The notes under the pieces are model-generated. The model worked only from the letters and a program-made list of their open reading frames with translations. It searched no databases and was not told the DNA's origin. Made by a program: the position numbers and the translations under genes. Shown here in pieces: positions 23,625 through 57,245 of a stretch of 64,000 bases of DNA; positions within the stretch are counted from its first letter, which is position 1, and every line of letters starts with the position of its first letter. The stretch covers positions 2,794,510 to 2,858,509 of the forward strand of contig CM063244.1 of assembly GCA_032158295.1 (NCBI GenBank), written 5' to 3'. This DNA is from Pycnopodia helianthoides (Eukaryota > Echinodermata > Asteroidea > Forcipulatida > Asteriidae).

Positions 23625-23772
23625 GAGAAGTCTCCCGAATTCCGAAAATCTACTTCGCGGTAGTAGAACAAATAGCAAGACAAGCTCTAAATAAAAGAAC
23701 AAAATCTACACAGCAAAGTAGATAGTTAAACACATGGTGTTACTGCAAACCGAATATACATTGATACCTCAC
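23625..23772 (+). mobile_element. Half copy of the palindromic MITE at 29171
   Basis: GGTAGTAGAACAAATAGCAA, GACAAGCTCTAAATAAAAGA, CTACACAGCAAAGTAGATAG, ACACATGGTGTTACTGCAAA and CCGAATATAC match the right arm of the 29171 element. The flanking 'CCATGCAATGCCT' also matches. The preceding 23460-23620 has related CGCGGTAGTAG-type motifs. Confidence 0.75.
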
Positions 23773-24192
23773 CATGCAATGCCTTAAAAACCATATACAT
23801 GTAGGAAGTCTTTACTTAGGCATCGACTTATTACTTGGTACTTTATGTAATAATTTTATTGCAACTATGAATTCAATGTATAAGAATGACAAATAAAAAA
23901 TTACATAAAGTAAAACAGAATAGAAGGGTCTATATCATACCAACATGCCTAGTGGTACAATGGGCAGACCACATTCTTTGAAGCTGACTTGTTGTATTGT
24001 GTAAGTTATTTAGAACATTAAGATGTTACCCTAATATGGATGATCTTTACAAGAGGTTGGGGGGGGGGTAATCAAATAGGCTTTGAGCACACGTGCAGTT
24101 GTGAAGCACAGTTCATACATCACGTGAGTTGCGAAAGCGAAGCAATTTTCCTGCGTCACAATTGGAAAACAGTGCGTACATGATTGTTATAC

Positions 24193-24222
24193 TGTAGTAT
24201 AGTTGCGATAATCATAACCCTC
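24193..24222 (+). repeat. Detached outer piece of the long inverted repeat
   Basis: CTGTAGTATAGTTGCGATAA followed by TCATAACC is the reverse complement of 25133-25162 just outside the right arm (GTTACGATTATCGCAACT, then ACTGTAGTACAG). On the left it is separated from the arm by about 255 bp of unrelated sequence, so the left arm was split by an insertion or the right lost a segment. Confidence 0.65.
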
Positions 24223-24480
24223 CATCCTCCAGTAAGTTTTGTTTGTTTTTCTTCAAATAATTTTCTCACAATGTTTTGAGTGTTATAAATGGATTCATTA
24301 CACATTGATGATCAAATCCATGCTTTTAGAATGTGTGTCGTGTTTTTTTAAGTGGTAAAAATTGGGCAAATCTGGTGATTAATCTGACAAAAATGGTCAG
24401 AAATTGCAATTGCGACGATTTTTTGCATTGCATGACTCGTAACCCTCCGGTCTCTGACCGTCGGGAGGATGGGTTACGAT

Positions 24481-25133
24481 TACTCCTAGAATTATGAGGT
24501 TCCATGAACCTCATAGAGGTCCATGTACAAACTACAATACAAAACTTTTTTTCATTTATGTTTCTGCACCTGGAGTTCTCATTTGAAATCGGATCTCGCC
24601 AAAATTAGGCTCTACGTGTTCCTTGGAATCTCATTGAGCGTTGCATGGGTCAAGAAAATCCACTCCGCAAATTTAAAATTGTTAAAAAGCAATAAATTCT
24701 TACCGTCATTCCCAGTCCTCTTCAAACAGTGTGAGTGTTATAACAAATATGGCGCTTGCTGCGCTCGCAAAGGTCTACCGAACAAACTGGTACTCCGCGC
24801 GCAGCAACGCTGGTCCCGGCAACTGTAGGTTGGTTTTGTACACACATCATGTGACTCCAGCGCCATATTTGTTATAACACTCACACTGTTTGAAGAGGAC
24901 TGGGAATGACGGTAAGAATTTATTGCTTTTTAACAATTTTAAATTTGCGGAGTGGATTTTCTTGACCCATGCAACGTTCAATGAGATTCCAAAGAACACG
25001 TAGAGCCTAATTTTGGCGAGATCCGATTTCAAATGAGAACTCCAGGTGCAGAAACGTTAATGAAAAAAATTTGGTATTGTAGTTTGTACATGGACCTCTA
25101 TGAGGTTCATGGAACCTCATAATTCTAGGAGTA
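24481..25133. repeat. Long near-perfect inverted repeat (276-bp arms, 102-bp spacer)
   Basis: Arm 24481-24756 and arm 24859-25133 are reverse complements with only a handful of differences. The CpG-rich spacer contains CTCCGCGCGCAGCAACG. Each arm ends outward in a smaller hairpin (GAGGTTCCATGAACCTC). Read outward from the spacer, each arm has a consensus donor-like GACG|GTAAGAA (24912 on plus, about 24703 on minus). Mirror-image open frames on the two arms are products of the symmetry. It may be a foldback element or a recent inverted duplication. Confidence 0.93.
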
Positions 25134-25471
25134 GGTTACGATTATCGCAACTAACTGTAGTACAGTCGCCATTACATACCCAATCAATACGTTTTCAAAG
25201 TACAAGCAAGTTATACCACCTAAATATAAATATCACCCTCTTACTGACCACACTAGTGCATAGAGCATGGAGGAAGGAAATATTAGAGCAACGCTTGCTC
25301 TATGAGTAGTGTAATTGGGACTACACAATCACCACCCGTGTCCACACATATCACATTTTATAATGTATAGACCAAATATAGACAATAAACTAGAGGAATG
25401 ATTTGAGATTTCTAAACAACCAACCTAACGGCCTTATTTAAACTTCTTGTCTTCCAACACAAAAAACTTAC

Positions 25472-25781
25472 CGTGACTAACTATTTGTGCTCCCAAGAAA
25501 GGGCAGGAATGATTGACCAGCAGCAACGAAAAGGACTTCCAGAACGCTTCGCGTTTGCATGGTGTGGCTCAAACTGCTGTGTTTACATTCACCACCAGCA
25601 GAGGGCAGAAGTCATGTGTGTGTCACGTGTGGTTGGCTGAATCTCGTTTGTAGGTTAGTAGGTCAATGTCAAAGAGGGCGCTGTATAAATTACGGCAATG
25701 ACAGTTTGCTGTTCAAAATGTCCCGTTGGGATTGAGAATATTCAGAATAACTGGTGAACTTGTGGGATTGATTTCTTGGTG
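25472..25781. promoter_or_regulatory. Putative divergent promoter region between CPT2 and muskelin
   Basis: A minus-strand donor (GTCACG|GTAAGT, exon end 25472) and a plus-strand donor (CTTGGT|GTAAGT, exon end 25780) face outward 310 bp apart. Between them lie a CACGTG E-box at 25624-25629 and a TATA-like TATAAAT at 25684-25690. This fits two non-coding first exons, with muskelin on the plus strand and possibly CPT2 on the minus strand. The muskelin ATG exon needs an upstream 5'UTR exon, which supports the idea. The minus candidate cannot by itself supply the CPT2 start, because its open frame MQTRSVLEVLFVAAG ends in TAG just before the donor. No transcript evidence is available. Confidence 0.35.
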
Positions 25782-27007
25782 TAAGTATAACTGATTCATA
25801 CGCTCTTTCCAGTTGTTATTGTAGATTAATTTCACGGTTTTGTCTTATCACGATGAACGTGCAACGACTCGGTCATGTCGGTCATCACTCGCTATGCTCG
25901 ACCACGACGAGTACCAAACTAGCACCACTGCCCACCCGCCACACACGTACACACTCAATTCAAGTAAAACAGTCCCATTTGACCTCACTATCCATGCAGT
26001 CCCGATCCCTCAGCTTGATTGCTCCCACTACCAACGTGACCAAAGGGAGTAAGTCATGCAGTTGACACCATTATAATGACATGTTGAAAATGTCTTAATT
26101 AGTCGTTTGACCAGTACGGGTGCGTAGACTTTTTACGGGACATTCTAGATCTTACCAGCCCTTCAATAGTCGGATTTCTTACTATGATCGGAAGTTATTG
26201 TCCTCTCATAGTGGTAAAATCTGACAATGCTGAGACAATAATTATTTGGCAAGCTTTTCGGCAAAAGCGATCCAGTTTCGCACGGTGTGAATAGCGTCAT
26301 TGTGTTCAGCGTGAAAAGGCCCCCTAGGCCGATCTTGGCAGGTAGTTTTTTCTGGTTGGGATAATAATTTTTGTTTTTTACTTTCTTGTTTTCAATTGAA
26401 ACACCCATAGAAAATACGAACATTTTATTTACGTTTTCAAAAGGTAAAATTAATATTTTATTTTTCAAATTTCAGGTACATTTTACTTATTTGATTTATA
26501 ACAATTACCAGTAACTTAGGTATTTTTGGAGATCGCTCGCACATGTTTTGCACACGGCACGTCAGCTGCATGACAACAGGATTGAATGCCTAAAACTAGT
26601 CATGTCTGACTATTTCAAGAAATCCCATCACAGCAAAAAATCCTGTAAAATGTCTATGCACCCGTACTGTTGACCAGTTCCCGATCACATTTTTCTGAAT
26701 TCAGTTTGTTTTTGTTGCAACTTCTTTGTTTTGACATCTATTCTTAGAGTTAATTAAACAAAAAAGTTTAGCAGTTTGAGTTTACCTTATGCCATAGTAA
26801 AACCCACCAAGTATCCATTGACAAAAAAAGATCAATACTTTTGAACAGGCTTCCAGAAAAGTATCGCCACCTATCGCTGACCAGTTCAGGATCGGTTGAG
26901 AAGTTGATTCTATATTCCGAATCAGTTGCGCGATCCGAGTGTTCCGTCCCAACTTGACAATCATCCCAACTCCTAATAGTTGGGACCGGTCCCAACTTGA
27001 GTGTTAC

Positions 27008-27622
27008 AGTTGGGGCACCCAAACTATAGTCGGGAATGCCCAAAGAACTCTACAGTACAGGCTGTACTGTACAGGATAGCCTCCGCGAACGTGATAACCG
27101 TGATCGATCGTGGCATTCGTGGGGACTGTGACATGCGGGCGGGAAGCTCCCCCTCCTCAACTTGTTCGTTATGACTTACATGTATGTTGGTTGTGAGACA
27201 TGGTTTGGCTTTAGAATAGTAGATGAGAGTGAATTTTGTTATGTGGTTTTGTTGTTTTATATACCTTTGTGGCTAGCCCACCTTGTTGGGCTGAACAGCC
27301 CAACAAGGTGGTCTACTTTGTGACCAACCAAGTTTTCATTAAAAAAAACTTATGTTAAAAAGAAGTCACAGGAATAACAAATTCAACCTTAGTCACTCTG
27401 AAAAAAAATCATTTTTTTTAAAGAACAAGAAATACCTCTTGTACATAACACATAAATTATGAATCAATAACACAATTTATTGATTCATAATATAAAATTA
27501 AATTTTTCTGGGATTTTGCCATAACACACACACAACCTGCAAACGCAGAGAGCTCCCCTGCTTGCTCCACTGGTACCCTGTACAATTTCCACTGTCCCAA
27601 CTAGAGTTGGGACGCCCCAACT
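27008..27622. mobile_element. Possible TIR element just upstream of muskelin exon 1
   Basis: Left end AGTTGGGGCACCCAAACTAT and right end complement AGTTGGGGCGTCCCAACTCT are similar over about 28 bp. Inside are three perfect hairpins: TACAGTACAG (27051-27071), CCACCTTGTTGGGCT (27278-27311, 4-base loop), ATTATGAATCAATA (27456-27491). Boundaries and class are uncertain. Confidence 0.45.
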
Positions 27623-27681
27623 TTATCCTTGATGCTAAATTGCCATTTATTTTATATTTTCAATTACATTTATACCATCAG

Positions 27682-50136
<22,455 letters not shown>

Positions 50137-50224
50137 AGGGCGCTTCATCAGGTGGCAATGCAACAATGTAGTGTGACATAGAATCACTGCCTTGGGATTT
50201 TGACATTAATGATAGTAATTATGA

Positions 50225-50230
50225 AATAAA
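50225..50230 (+). promoter_or_regulatory. MKLN1: Candidate muskelin polyadenylation signal
   Basis: AATAAA 89 bp after the stop codon, giving a short 3'UTR if used. It is the first canonical signal after the stop. Confidence 0.6.
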
Positions 50231-50587
50231 GACGTGTAAAGCGCTGGTATCTTTGCCCCTCCATGGACACAAATCTGAGTCACTTGAGGTTTCCTCCTAT
50301 TTCTGCAGGACTCGGAGAGCACTAAACACACATAGTGCTTAAAAGAGCTAAATTGACCCCTTGGACCAACCTCACATGCGGTTACTGTCTGTCAGGCTCG
50401 CCATTTTCAGATTCAAAGTGCACGTAAAAATGATGGTATAAGTGTAAAGGCTGCATGGCCTAAAATGCGCACTACACTGTATCACACACATGGAACATTG
50501 ACGACCATTTTGACGCAACTTAGGTTATTGTGATGATAATGTCAGGTGATTTGGGCCAATCACTCAATATCTGTGCAAAGGCAATTC

Positions 50588-50915
50588 AGTAAGAGACTTT
50601 TGTAGACACAAGGTGGCAGTAGACCTTCCAGGTGAATCTATTGTTCTCAGAAATATGCTGAGAATTGATTAAGCAATATTAGCTCTTCCCATGAAATATG
50701 CTAATTACACTCACGCATTGGTACAGGCACTATTGGTTGGCAAACGCACAATTGCGTATGCAACAAGACTTCATCAGCATACTGATGAACTCTCTTTTGC
50801 CAACCAAAAGTGTTAGTGCGCTTGCGCAATTTCCATATTTCATGGGACGGGTCTAATGAAGTTTACCTGGCAAGTCTGCTGCCACCTAGTGTTCTAAAGT
50901 CTGTAAAACGAATGT
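50588..50915. mobile_element. MITE/foldback downstream of muskelin
   Basis: Left AGACACAAGGTGGCAGTAGA and TTCCAGGTGAA pair with right TTTACCTGGCAAGTCTGCTG and CCACCTAGTGTTC. An inner inverted pair, CCATGAAATATG and CATATTTCATGG with GGTTGGCAAA and TTTGCCAACC, makes a nested hairpin. Confidence 0.75.
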
Positions 50916-51349
50916 TTGTTATTCTGATGGCAAGATTTACAGTATTCATAATCATTAATAGAAAACAATTCACCTAGCATCATCATCACAATAAATCTCG
51001 GTTGGGCCATTTGGGGACTGAGTTTCCCTGTGTGTCACTGTGCAGTGTGCATTTTGGCCAGGTCATATGTAGTTAGATGCGCACCGTACTGTAAAGTGCA
51101 TCTTGACTCCCAAAGGATAGCAGATCATGCTAAGACATTAGCCGCATGTCCGTGCAAGTGGTCAATAAAAAACCTCATGAATTTAACTTTACCGTGAATG
51201 ATTAATTCTAGACTTTTCTCCTATTAAATAACAAAGTCTTTATTACTCTGTTTTTCAGTATCATGAGCCTTCTGAATTTGACAAGTGTTCTACTACAAGT
51301 TTAACAAATTATGATAATTTTATTGTTTTTGTATCCTCATGTTATGTCT

Positions 51350-51369
51350 TTTTTTTTTTTTTTTTTTTC
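51350..51369 (+). repeat. Poly-T tract
   Basis: Twenty consecutive T about 1.2 kb past muskelin and just before a family B MITE. It could be an A tail of a minus-strand retroposon, but no body was recognised. Confidence 0.6.
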
Positions 51370-51420
51370 ACCTAACTCATGCCAGGACAACATTGGCTCC
51401 ATTTTATTTTGTGTTTGTTT

Positions 51421-51783
51421 TTAAATGCCCTGTACACTATTGGTAAGATCGAAAAACAAAAATGTTCACAGATTCACATATTACTTACATGATTTAAAGT
51501 AAGTATTGGTAGAAAGGCTTCCTTAAAATATTTCTGCCTAAAATGGTATCGTTTCTGAGAAATGGGTAAAACAATAGTTTTTATCTTGCGTGATAAAAAC
51601 TTGATGTTTGAAAAAACAGAAAACACATAAGGTCTCTTTTCACTGTTTTCTTGTGACCTCGATGACCAATTGAGCTCAAACTTTCACAGGTTTGTTTGTT
51701 CATGCATATGTTGAATCACACAAAACATGAAAAGTGTCTGCGACTATTTTGTCAGCTCTACCAATCCTGTATAATACCTTTAA
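51421..51783 (-). mobile_element. TTAA-ended MITE, family B
   Basis: Begins TTAAATGCCCTGTACACTAT and ends ATCCTGTATAATACCTTTAA. Central palindrome TTTATCTTGCGTGATAAA. It lies downstream of muskelin. Confidence 0.82.
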
Positions 51784-52380
51784 GGCCCTATTGAAAGATG
51801 TCTGCATCAACAATTGAAATGCAAAACAATTCTAGTAAAAATTGTATTGTTTTTTAAGTTGTTTTTTAACAATTTTAATTGTCAACATGGGGTTTGTTTT
51901 TATTGTCATTGTTTTGACTTTCCCTTTTTTTTTAGTTTATGAAATTTTTAAATTTGATATTACCTTTACATTATTGTATTGTATGATACATATAATTTGA
52001 ATGAATTTGTATTTGTATCATTATTATATGAATTTTGTTATCCTTTGTTATTATTTCTTTCTTTTTTGGGGGGGGGAGGGGAGCAGTTAATAGTATGTTT
52101 TCTATTGTTCTCTCAAATTGGTTCTCTTTGGTACCATTGTATTGATATTTCTGGCAGGCCGAGTACTGATATCCTACATTATATACAAACTTTCCCAGCA
52201 GTCGACTCTGCTTTCTAACATTTGTTGTTTTCTAACAAACTGAACTACTTCACAAAGAGGCATTAATAATCATAGTATTTATTGTTTGTACTGAATGACA
52301 GTAATCTTGTAACTTCATACGTTTGCGATTACCTACAGCATCATCACATACTGTTTTACAACTTTTTTTTTTTTTTTTCA

Positions 52381-52746
52381 AAGGGAAACGTTGTATTCGG
52401 ATTGGGCGCTTTGGGCTATAAAAGGCATTTGCTGTGAAATAAAAATGATTGGAAAGATGTTTTAAAAGTAGAACATAATGATTCACACAAATAGTCCTCG
52501 AAATTTTGTGGTTTCCTGCTTACTTAGAGAAATAACACGATTTACCATTTTGTAGAACAAAATTTGTGACTCCACAAAATGGCGGATCGTGTTAGTTCAC
52601 GAAGTAACGGGAAGACCACACAATTTCGAGGGATGTTTGTGTGAATCACTATATTCTACATTTAAAACATATTTCCAACCAGTTTGTTTTCATGACAAAC
52701 GCTTTTATAGCCCAAAGCGCCCAATCCGCAGGCAACGTGTACCTTT
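52381..52746. mobile_element. MITE with about 80-bp inverted repeats
   Basis: Left AAAGGGAAACGTTGTATTCG, GATTGGGCGCTTTGGGCTAT and AAAAGGCATTTG pair with right CAAACGCTTTTATAGCCCAA, AGCGCCCAATCCGC and AACGTGTACCTTT. Inner pairs include AATGATTCACACAAA with TTTGTGTGAATCACT, and CCTCGAAATTTTGTGG with CCACACAATTTCGAGG. Confidence 0.85.
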
Positions 52747-53114
52747 AACATTGTGGTAACGGGTGTCATAAAATGAACTACTTGGTTACCAGTCATTGCT
52801 GTAATTGGACATGACGGTATTCATCATGGAATAATGCATATTGTGTGAGAAATAGAATACTCATAATAAAGGTTTTGATGATATAAGTAACGTTTGTGAC
52901 TTTATCTTTGAATGTAGATGAGTTTTTTTAAGTTCCTTTATATGAACGTGTCTGGGGATAGAAGCTGGGATGGAGGGTGAAAGTGGTAAGCATAGGATTG
53001 TCAATGCTGATTCGTGGGTAAGTTAAAACACTGTGTGGACCCGGGTAAGTCCACTTAGTGGTTCAAATCCCTACATTGTGCGGACCTCTTTTGTTCCAGG
53101 TCCACACTTCTTAG

Positions 53115-53429
53115 TTAAAGGTATTGTACACTTTTGGTAGCAGCTCAAAATCAGTGTCCACATTTTGTGTGATTAAACATATGCATGAACAAAAAAACCT
53201 GTGAAAGTTCGAGCTCAATTGGTCATCGAGGTCACGAGAAAATAGTGAAAAGAGATCTTATGTGTTTTCTGTTTTTTCAAATTATCGCTCGCGATAATTA
53301 CTATTGTTTTACTAGTGTTTTAAGGAACCCTTTCTAACCATTACTTAGGCTACTTCAAATCATGTAATTTATTGTGAATCTGTGAACATTGTGTTTTTCG
53401 ATCTTACCAATAGTGTACAGTGCCTTTAA
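53115..53429 (+). mobile_element. TTAA-ended MITE, family B
   Basis: Begins TTAAAGGTATTGTACACTTT and ends ACCAATAGTGTACAGTGCCTTTAA (ends only). Central palindrome AATTATCGCTCGCGATAATT. About 35 bp after the palindrome are missing relative to the copy at 62461. Confidence 0.83.
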
Positions 53430-54399
53430 GTCTTACCGAAGGTAACACACGATGAAGTGGACCAGGCGTGTAGCCCCCTCTACCGTCCGTGCCAACGACC
53501 AACGGTTAACATTATCTTCTTCTAAAGATTTTATTTTGAACAATTTGGAATTTAACTAAACTAAAGTTGAACTATCACATTGTTTAAGCAGGTATCATCA
53601 ATATAAATCACACCTCTTGGTTAGGACAGGGACAAATTTATTGACAAAAATTGATGTCAAATTATCACTATGTTAACATTCTATTTTTAACACTTTGTCA
53701 ACACTTTTAAATTGTATATTTGAAAAATGATGTGATTTTCAAGTTTTCGTTGGCACAAAGTACTAATAAAAACTCCGGGCGGGTTAGCCTACAAACTATA
53801 GTACAAACTATCGTAAACATTATTATAAACACTACAAGAAATTCCCAGTCGCGGTGTGTCCTAAAAATAGACCAAAGTGCATTCTGAATACATGGCTTTG
53901 TGTATTTAGGTTGACCAAAATAGACTGCCATTCCGATTGGCTTACCCCCAATCTATATGGATATCTCGTACGGTTGCCTTTCAGCAGCATCATGAGTTAT
54001 TGTCAATGGCAGTACACGGATGCCCACCTCGCAGCTGTTATTATATTTCAGATTATACTACGGCTGCATATAGCTCAAGCTGTAGGGGTCGAATCATGAA
54101 TGTTGGGCTTAGGCATGTGGCCGTCTACAACTTTACCTTGTACTTGCTGTGGCGGTATAGATGAGGATGCCGAAGACAAGATGCAATGCGAAGAATTTCT
54201 CGTGTAATTTCAGGATTGCCGCGTCCTTTTGGTGATGTTAGTCTTACTTGTCATCTGAAGATGATGTCAAACATCTGGAGTAACTTGATCACCATCTAGG
54301 TATGGGAGGAGACTGTGGATTGTATTCAATGTTTATGTCTCCATGGCAACCATGGCCTCGAAGATGCCTTCATGACTCGTAATCAGTATCCACCCAACC

Positions 54400-54522
54400 C
54401 CCGACAAAAATAAATAATAAAATAAAATAAAAAAAATTAACAAAAAAGAAATATAAATAAATAAATAAAAAATAAATAAAGTAAATAAACGAACAAATAA
54501 AAAATAAAAATAATAAAAACCA
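54400..54522 (+). repeat. A-rich (AAAT/AATA)n tract
   Basis: Over 100 bp of AAATAAATAA-type sequence, likely the expanded tail of a degenerate retroposon whose body at 54170-54400 I cannot classify. Confidence 0.75.
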
Positions 54523-56984
54523 ATTTAGTTTCATGGTTCAGTAAATATCTTTTAGAATGCTGAACGTTCTTGTCATCCAAGAGAGATTTCTATCCATGCC
54601 TTTTAGTTTCAGAGCTTCCTCCATTATGGTTTACCAAAGCAAAAAAGTCAAATCGTCAAAATATTGAATAACAGTGTTTTTGAAACGTTTTGGAGGCGTA
54701 TAAATCTTCACGACGAAGCTGAGTGAAGTCAATTGGGCCCTAATTAATTTGATTTGAATAAACTAATGGTCTAATTAATGGACATTGTCTCATTGTGTCC
54801 GTGTTCCAAATCGGGTGAAACCACATATTGGCCAGTATTCGACTTAGGTGATGGAATGAAGTCAAATTTGTCTCGCAATCCCCAACTTTGGGATATAATA
54901 ATCGTGTCGACCGAGAGACTTCTTCTTACAACAATGCTCACCAATCGGGATATACTCTTGGTGATTGTGAGTCAGCGATACGTTCCCAGGTACTTTGTCA
55001 ATTAAACTATCCCATTGGGGATATACTTCTCAAGATAACAAAACCTTTGATGCCCAATTAGGTAGCTCTTGATCACAGTACGAAATACACCAGATGGGGG
55101 ACTTTACTTTATTGAAGAAGATTGAAGAAGAAGAAGCGACTATAAAGACATTTGGAAACATCAATTTTCTGATTTAGCATGCTATAAAGATTCCAAAAAT
55201 GTATAGATTTGCTAATCCCCCAAAAATCTAAACGAAATTTAAAATCTTTACATTGTGAACCTGACTAACATGACACTCAAAGTTTCAGGGCGTTGCTCTA
55301 CATACCAAGGAACTCTGCTCTAGGTTACGACCAAATCGGACCAACAGAATTGTACACATTCCTGGGCTCTGGAAGTAAGTGCAGACTTGTATGGTAAAAC
55401 AGCGCCACGAAATCAGGTCACCCTGTCTGTACTGTAGACGTGTTCCTTATTCAGAGGCAGAGCCAAGACTCTAAAGGAAGATAATGACGTAACGTGCTTA
55501 GAATCAACATTCACTGTGCTCAACACGCAGTTTCAGTTTTGTGGATGGAGGCAAAACAAGATGTACGCGGCCCCGCCCTCCTCCCATACGGACGGGGGGG
55601 GGTGTGACCGTGTCAAAGAAATTGTGATAATTATTCGAAAAGCTTTTTTTAAAATATAAATACGGCAGTCCGCTATGTATTTATGCAACGCTTTGCTTAA
55701 TAATTAACCATGTCGTATGTATACAACTTTGATTTTTTTTTGTACTTATGCGGGCATGCGGCTTTAACATCAATGCCCGTTAGCAGCCCCTCCCCCCCCC
55801 CGTCCCACTTGAATTAACCAAAACCCGTCGTTCCTTTTTTATTTACCTGTCATCGCTCCCTGAGGCAGTAATGAATGATATTTTGAACTTCATAATGTGC
55901 TTGCTGTGTGTGATTCTCGCTAAAGGTATCCACAACATGTCTCCACGTTTAAACCCTTTTAATTTCCGCGCTCACATAATAAAACTGTAAATCATCAGTA
56001 CACTGATGCCTTTGTTTCGAAATTGAACATTCACGTATAGATTGATCGAGTGGATTATTGTTTTCCTGTAAGTGAAGTCAAAGTTCATAATTTTTCTCTT
56101 CAAGTGGAATAAAAAAAAAGCCCTGCAGAAGTTGCCGTTGTCATGGAGCAGTACAAGTCGTGCGTAACCGTGTTTGGTGAATGAAAACCAGGCGGTACCA
56201 GTATGTTGTGCAACAGACGTAAAAACTCGGCACATCGCACAGAGCTCGTGTTTGCTTTTTTTCTTCTACACGGTCATCGTGCACTACCCCTGGAGATGGA
56301 CAAGTCAGCCGTCATGGTAAATGATGTCACCTGCTTCGCAACCTGAGGGGCAGTATTCACCCAAAATCGACCTTACACTACTCACACTCTTGTCAGTTTA
56401 GAAACTGCTACTAAAAAGCAATTATAAACAGCGCTGTGATCTTGCAGTCGAAAATAATTTGGCTGCGTAAGCAATGTACAACGTGTTGTGGTTGACTGTC
56501 CACGCGGGGATGCAAATTCGTTTAGATCGCCTGGACTCACAATGAGCAAGTGTAGCTCGTAATAAAGGTAAGATTCAAAAAAAAAAAAAACCTCAATTAG
56601 ACTAGACATGCAGAATAAAAGAGCGAACGTGTGCGTTTCCAGGGACCCCCTGGCAAGCAAGATTGAACACTGGTCATAATATGAGGGCTTTATTTTATTC
56701 TGTGTCAAAATTACCTCATAGAATCAAACCTTGTAAAAAGTAGTGTTGAATAATGTAAGAGCTGTGTGCTTCTTGATTCATATCAAGAGCCGAAATCGAT
56801 CGGTGAAATCTCCATAAATAATGTAAAGATTTTATGTTTTCTGCCTTTGAGCTTATAGAGCTGTACATAAATCAAACTGCGCCTGTGGGAATGTGCGTCT
56901 CTCCGTGGCTCGATCGGAAGCATAGTAAATGCCACAGGTTACAACTGCTAAAATCGCAAGTAGTCATTAAAAGCACAATGACAA

Positions 56985-57245
56985 CTTCGTTAGTTGTCAA
57001 AGACCAGTATCCGCACTTTTATGTGACCCAACACATGAGATAACAAACCTGTGATAATTCAAGCTCGGTCAGTCATTGGAGTTACGATACTCACGAGAAA
57101 ATAGTGGGAAAAAACATTGCTTTATTTAAAACATCGAGTTTTGGTCTCGCGAGATTAAAACAAATTGTTTTATTAATTTCTCAAAAACTATAGTATTTCC
57201 TTCATAAGATGTATACTTTTGGCAACAGCTCTCATCGGTTGTGTA
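56985..57245 (+). mobile_element. Decayed TTAA-superfamily remnant
   Basis: Contains CAAACCTGTGATAATTCAAG, CTCGGTCAGTCATTGGAGT, CTCACGAGAAAATAGTGGG and then TTTCTCAAAAACTATAG. These match the family B/C core in order, but the terminal repeats are lost or not recognisable. Confidence 0.5.

Larger units (their letters stand above)
14690..25465. other. Gene-poor 10.8 kb between the first recognised CPT2 exon and the putative divergent promoter
   Basis: This is either intergenic or a long 5' intron of CPT2. It holds the tandem repeats at 18362, 19585 and 20264, SINE pieces at 16005 and 21240, MITE pieces at 22455 and 23625, and the long inverted repeat at 24481. A weak candidate for the missing CPT2 ATG exon is ATGGCACAGTCGAACGG at about 15313 down to the donor GTAAGG at about 15255 (minus). 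Phase fits exon c1, but its 3' half lies in a 'GGCTGTTGCTAAGG' repeat also seen at 31110 and 46775. Confidence 0.5.

Noticed and set aside
24523..25032. Two mirror-image open frames (plus and minus) with shared LKSDLAKIRLYVF
   Set aside because: They are the two arms of the inverted repeat read in opposite directions; no domain is recognisable.
25853..26065. 70-codon plus-strand open frame just past the putative promoter
   Set aside because: Two overlapping frames are open here and neither resembles muskelin or another protein; it lies after the consensus donor at 25781 and is probably intronic.
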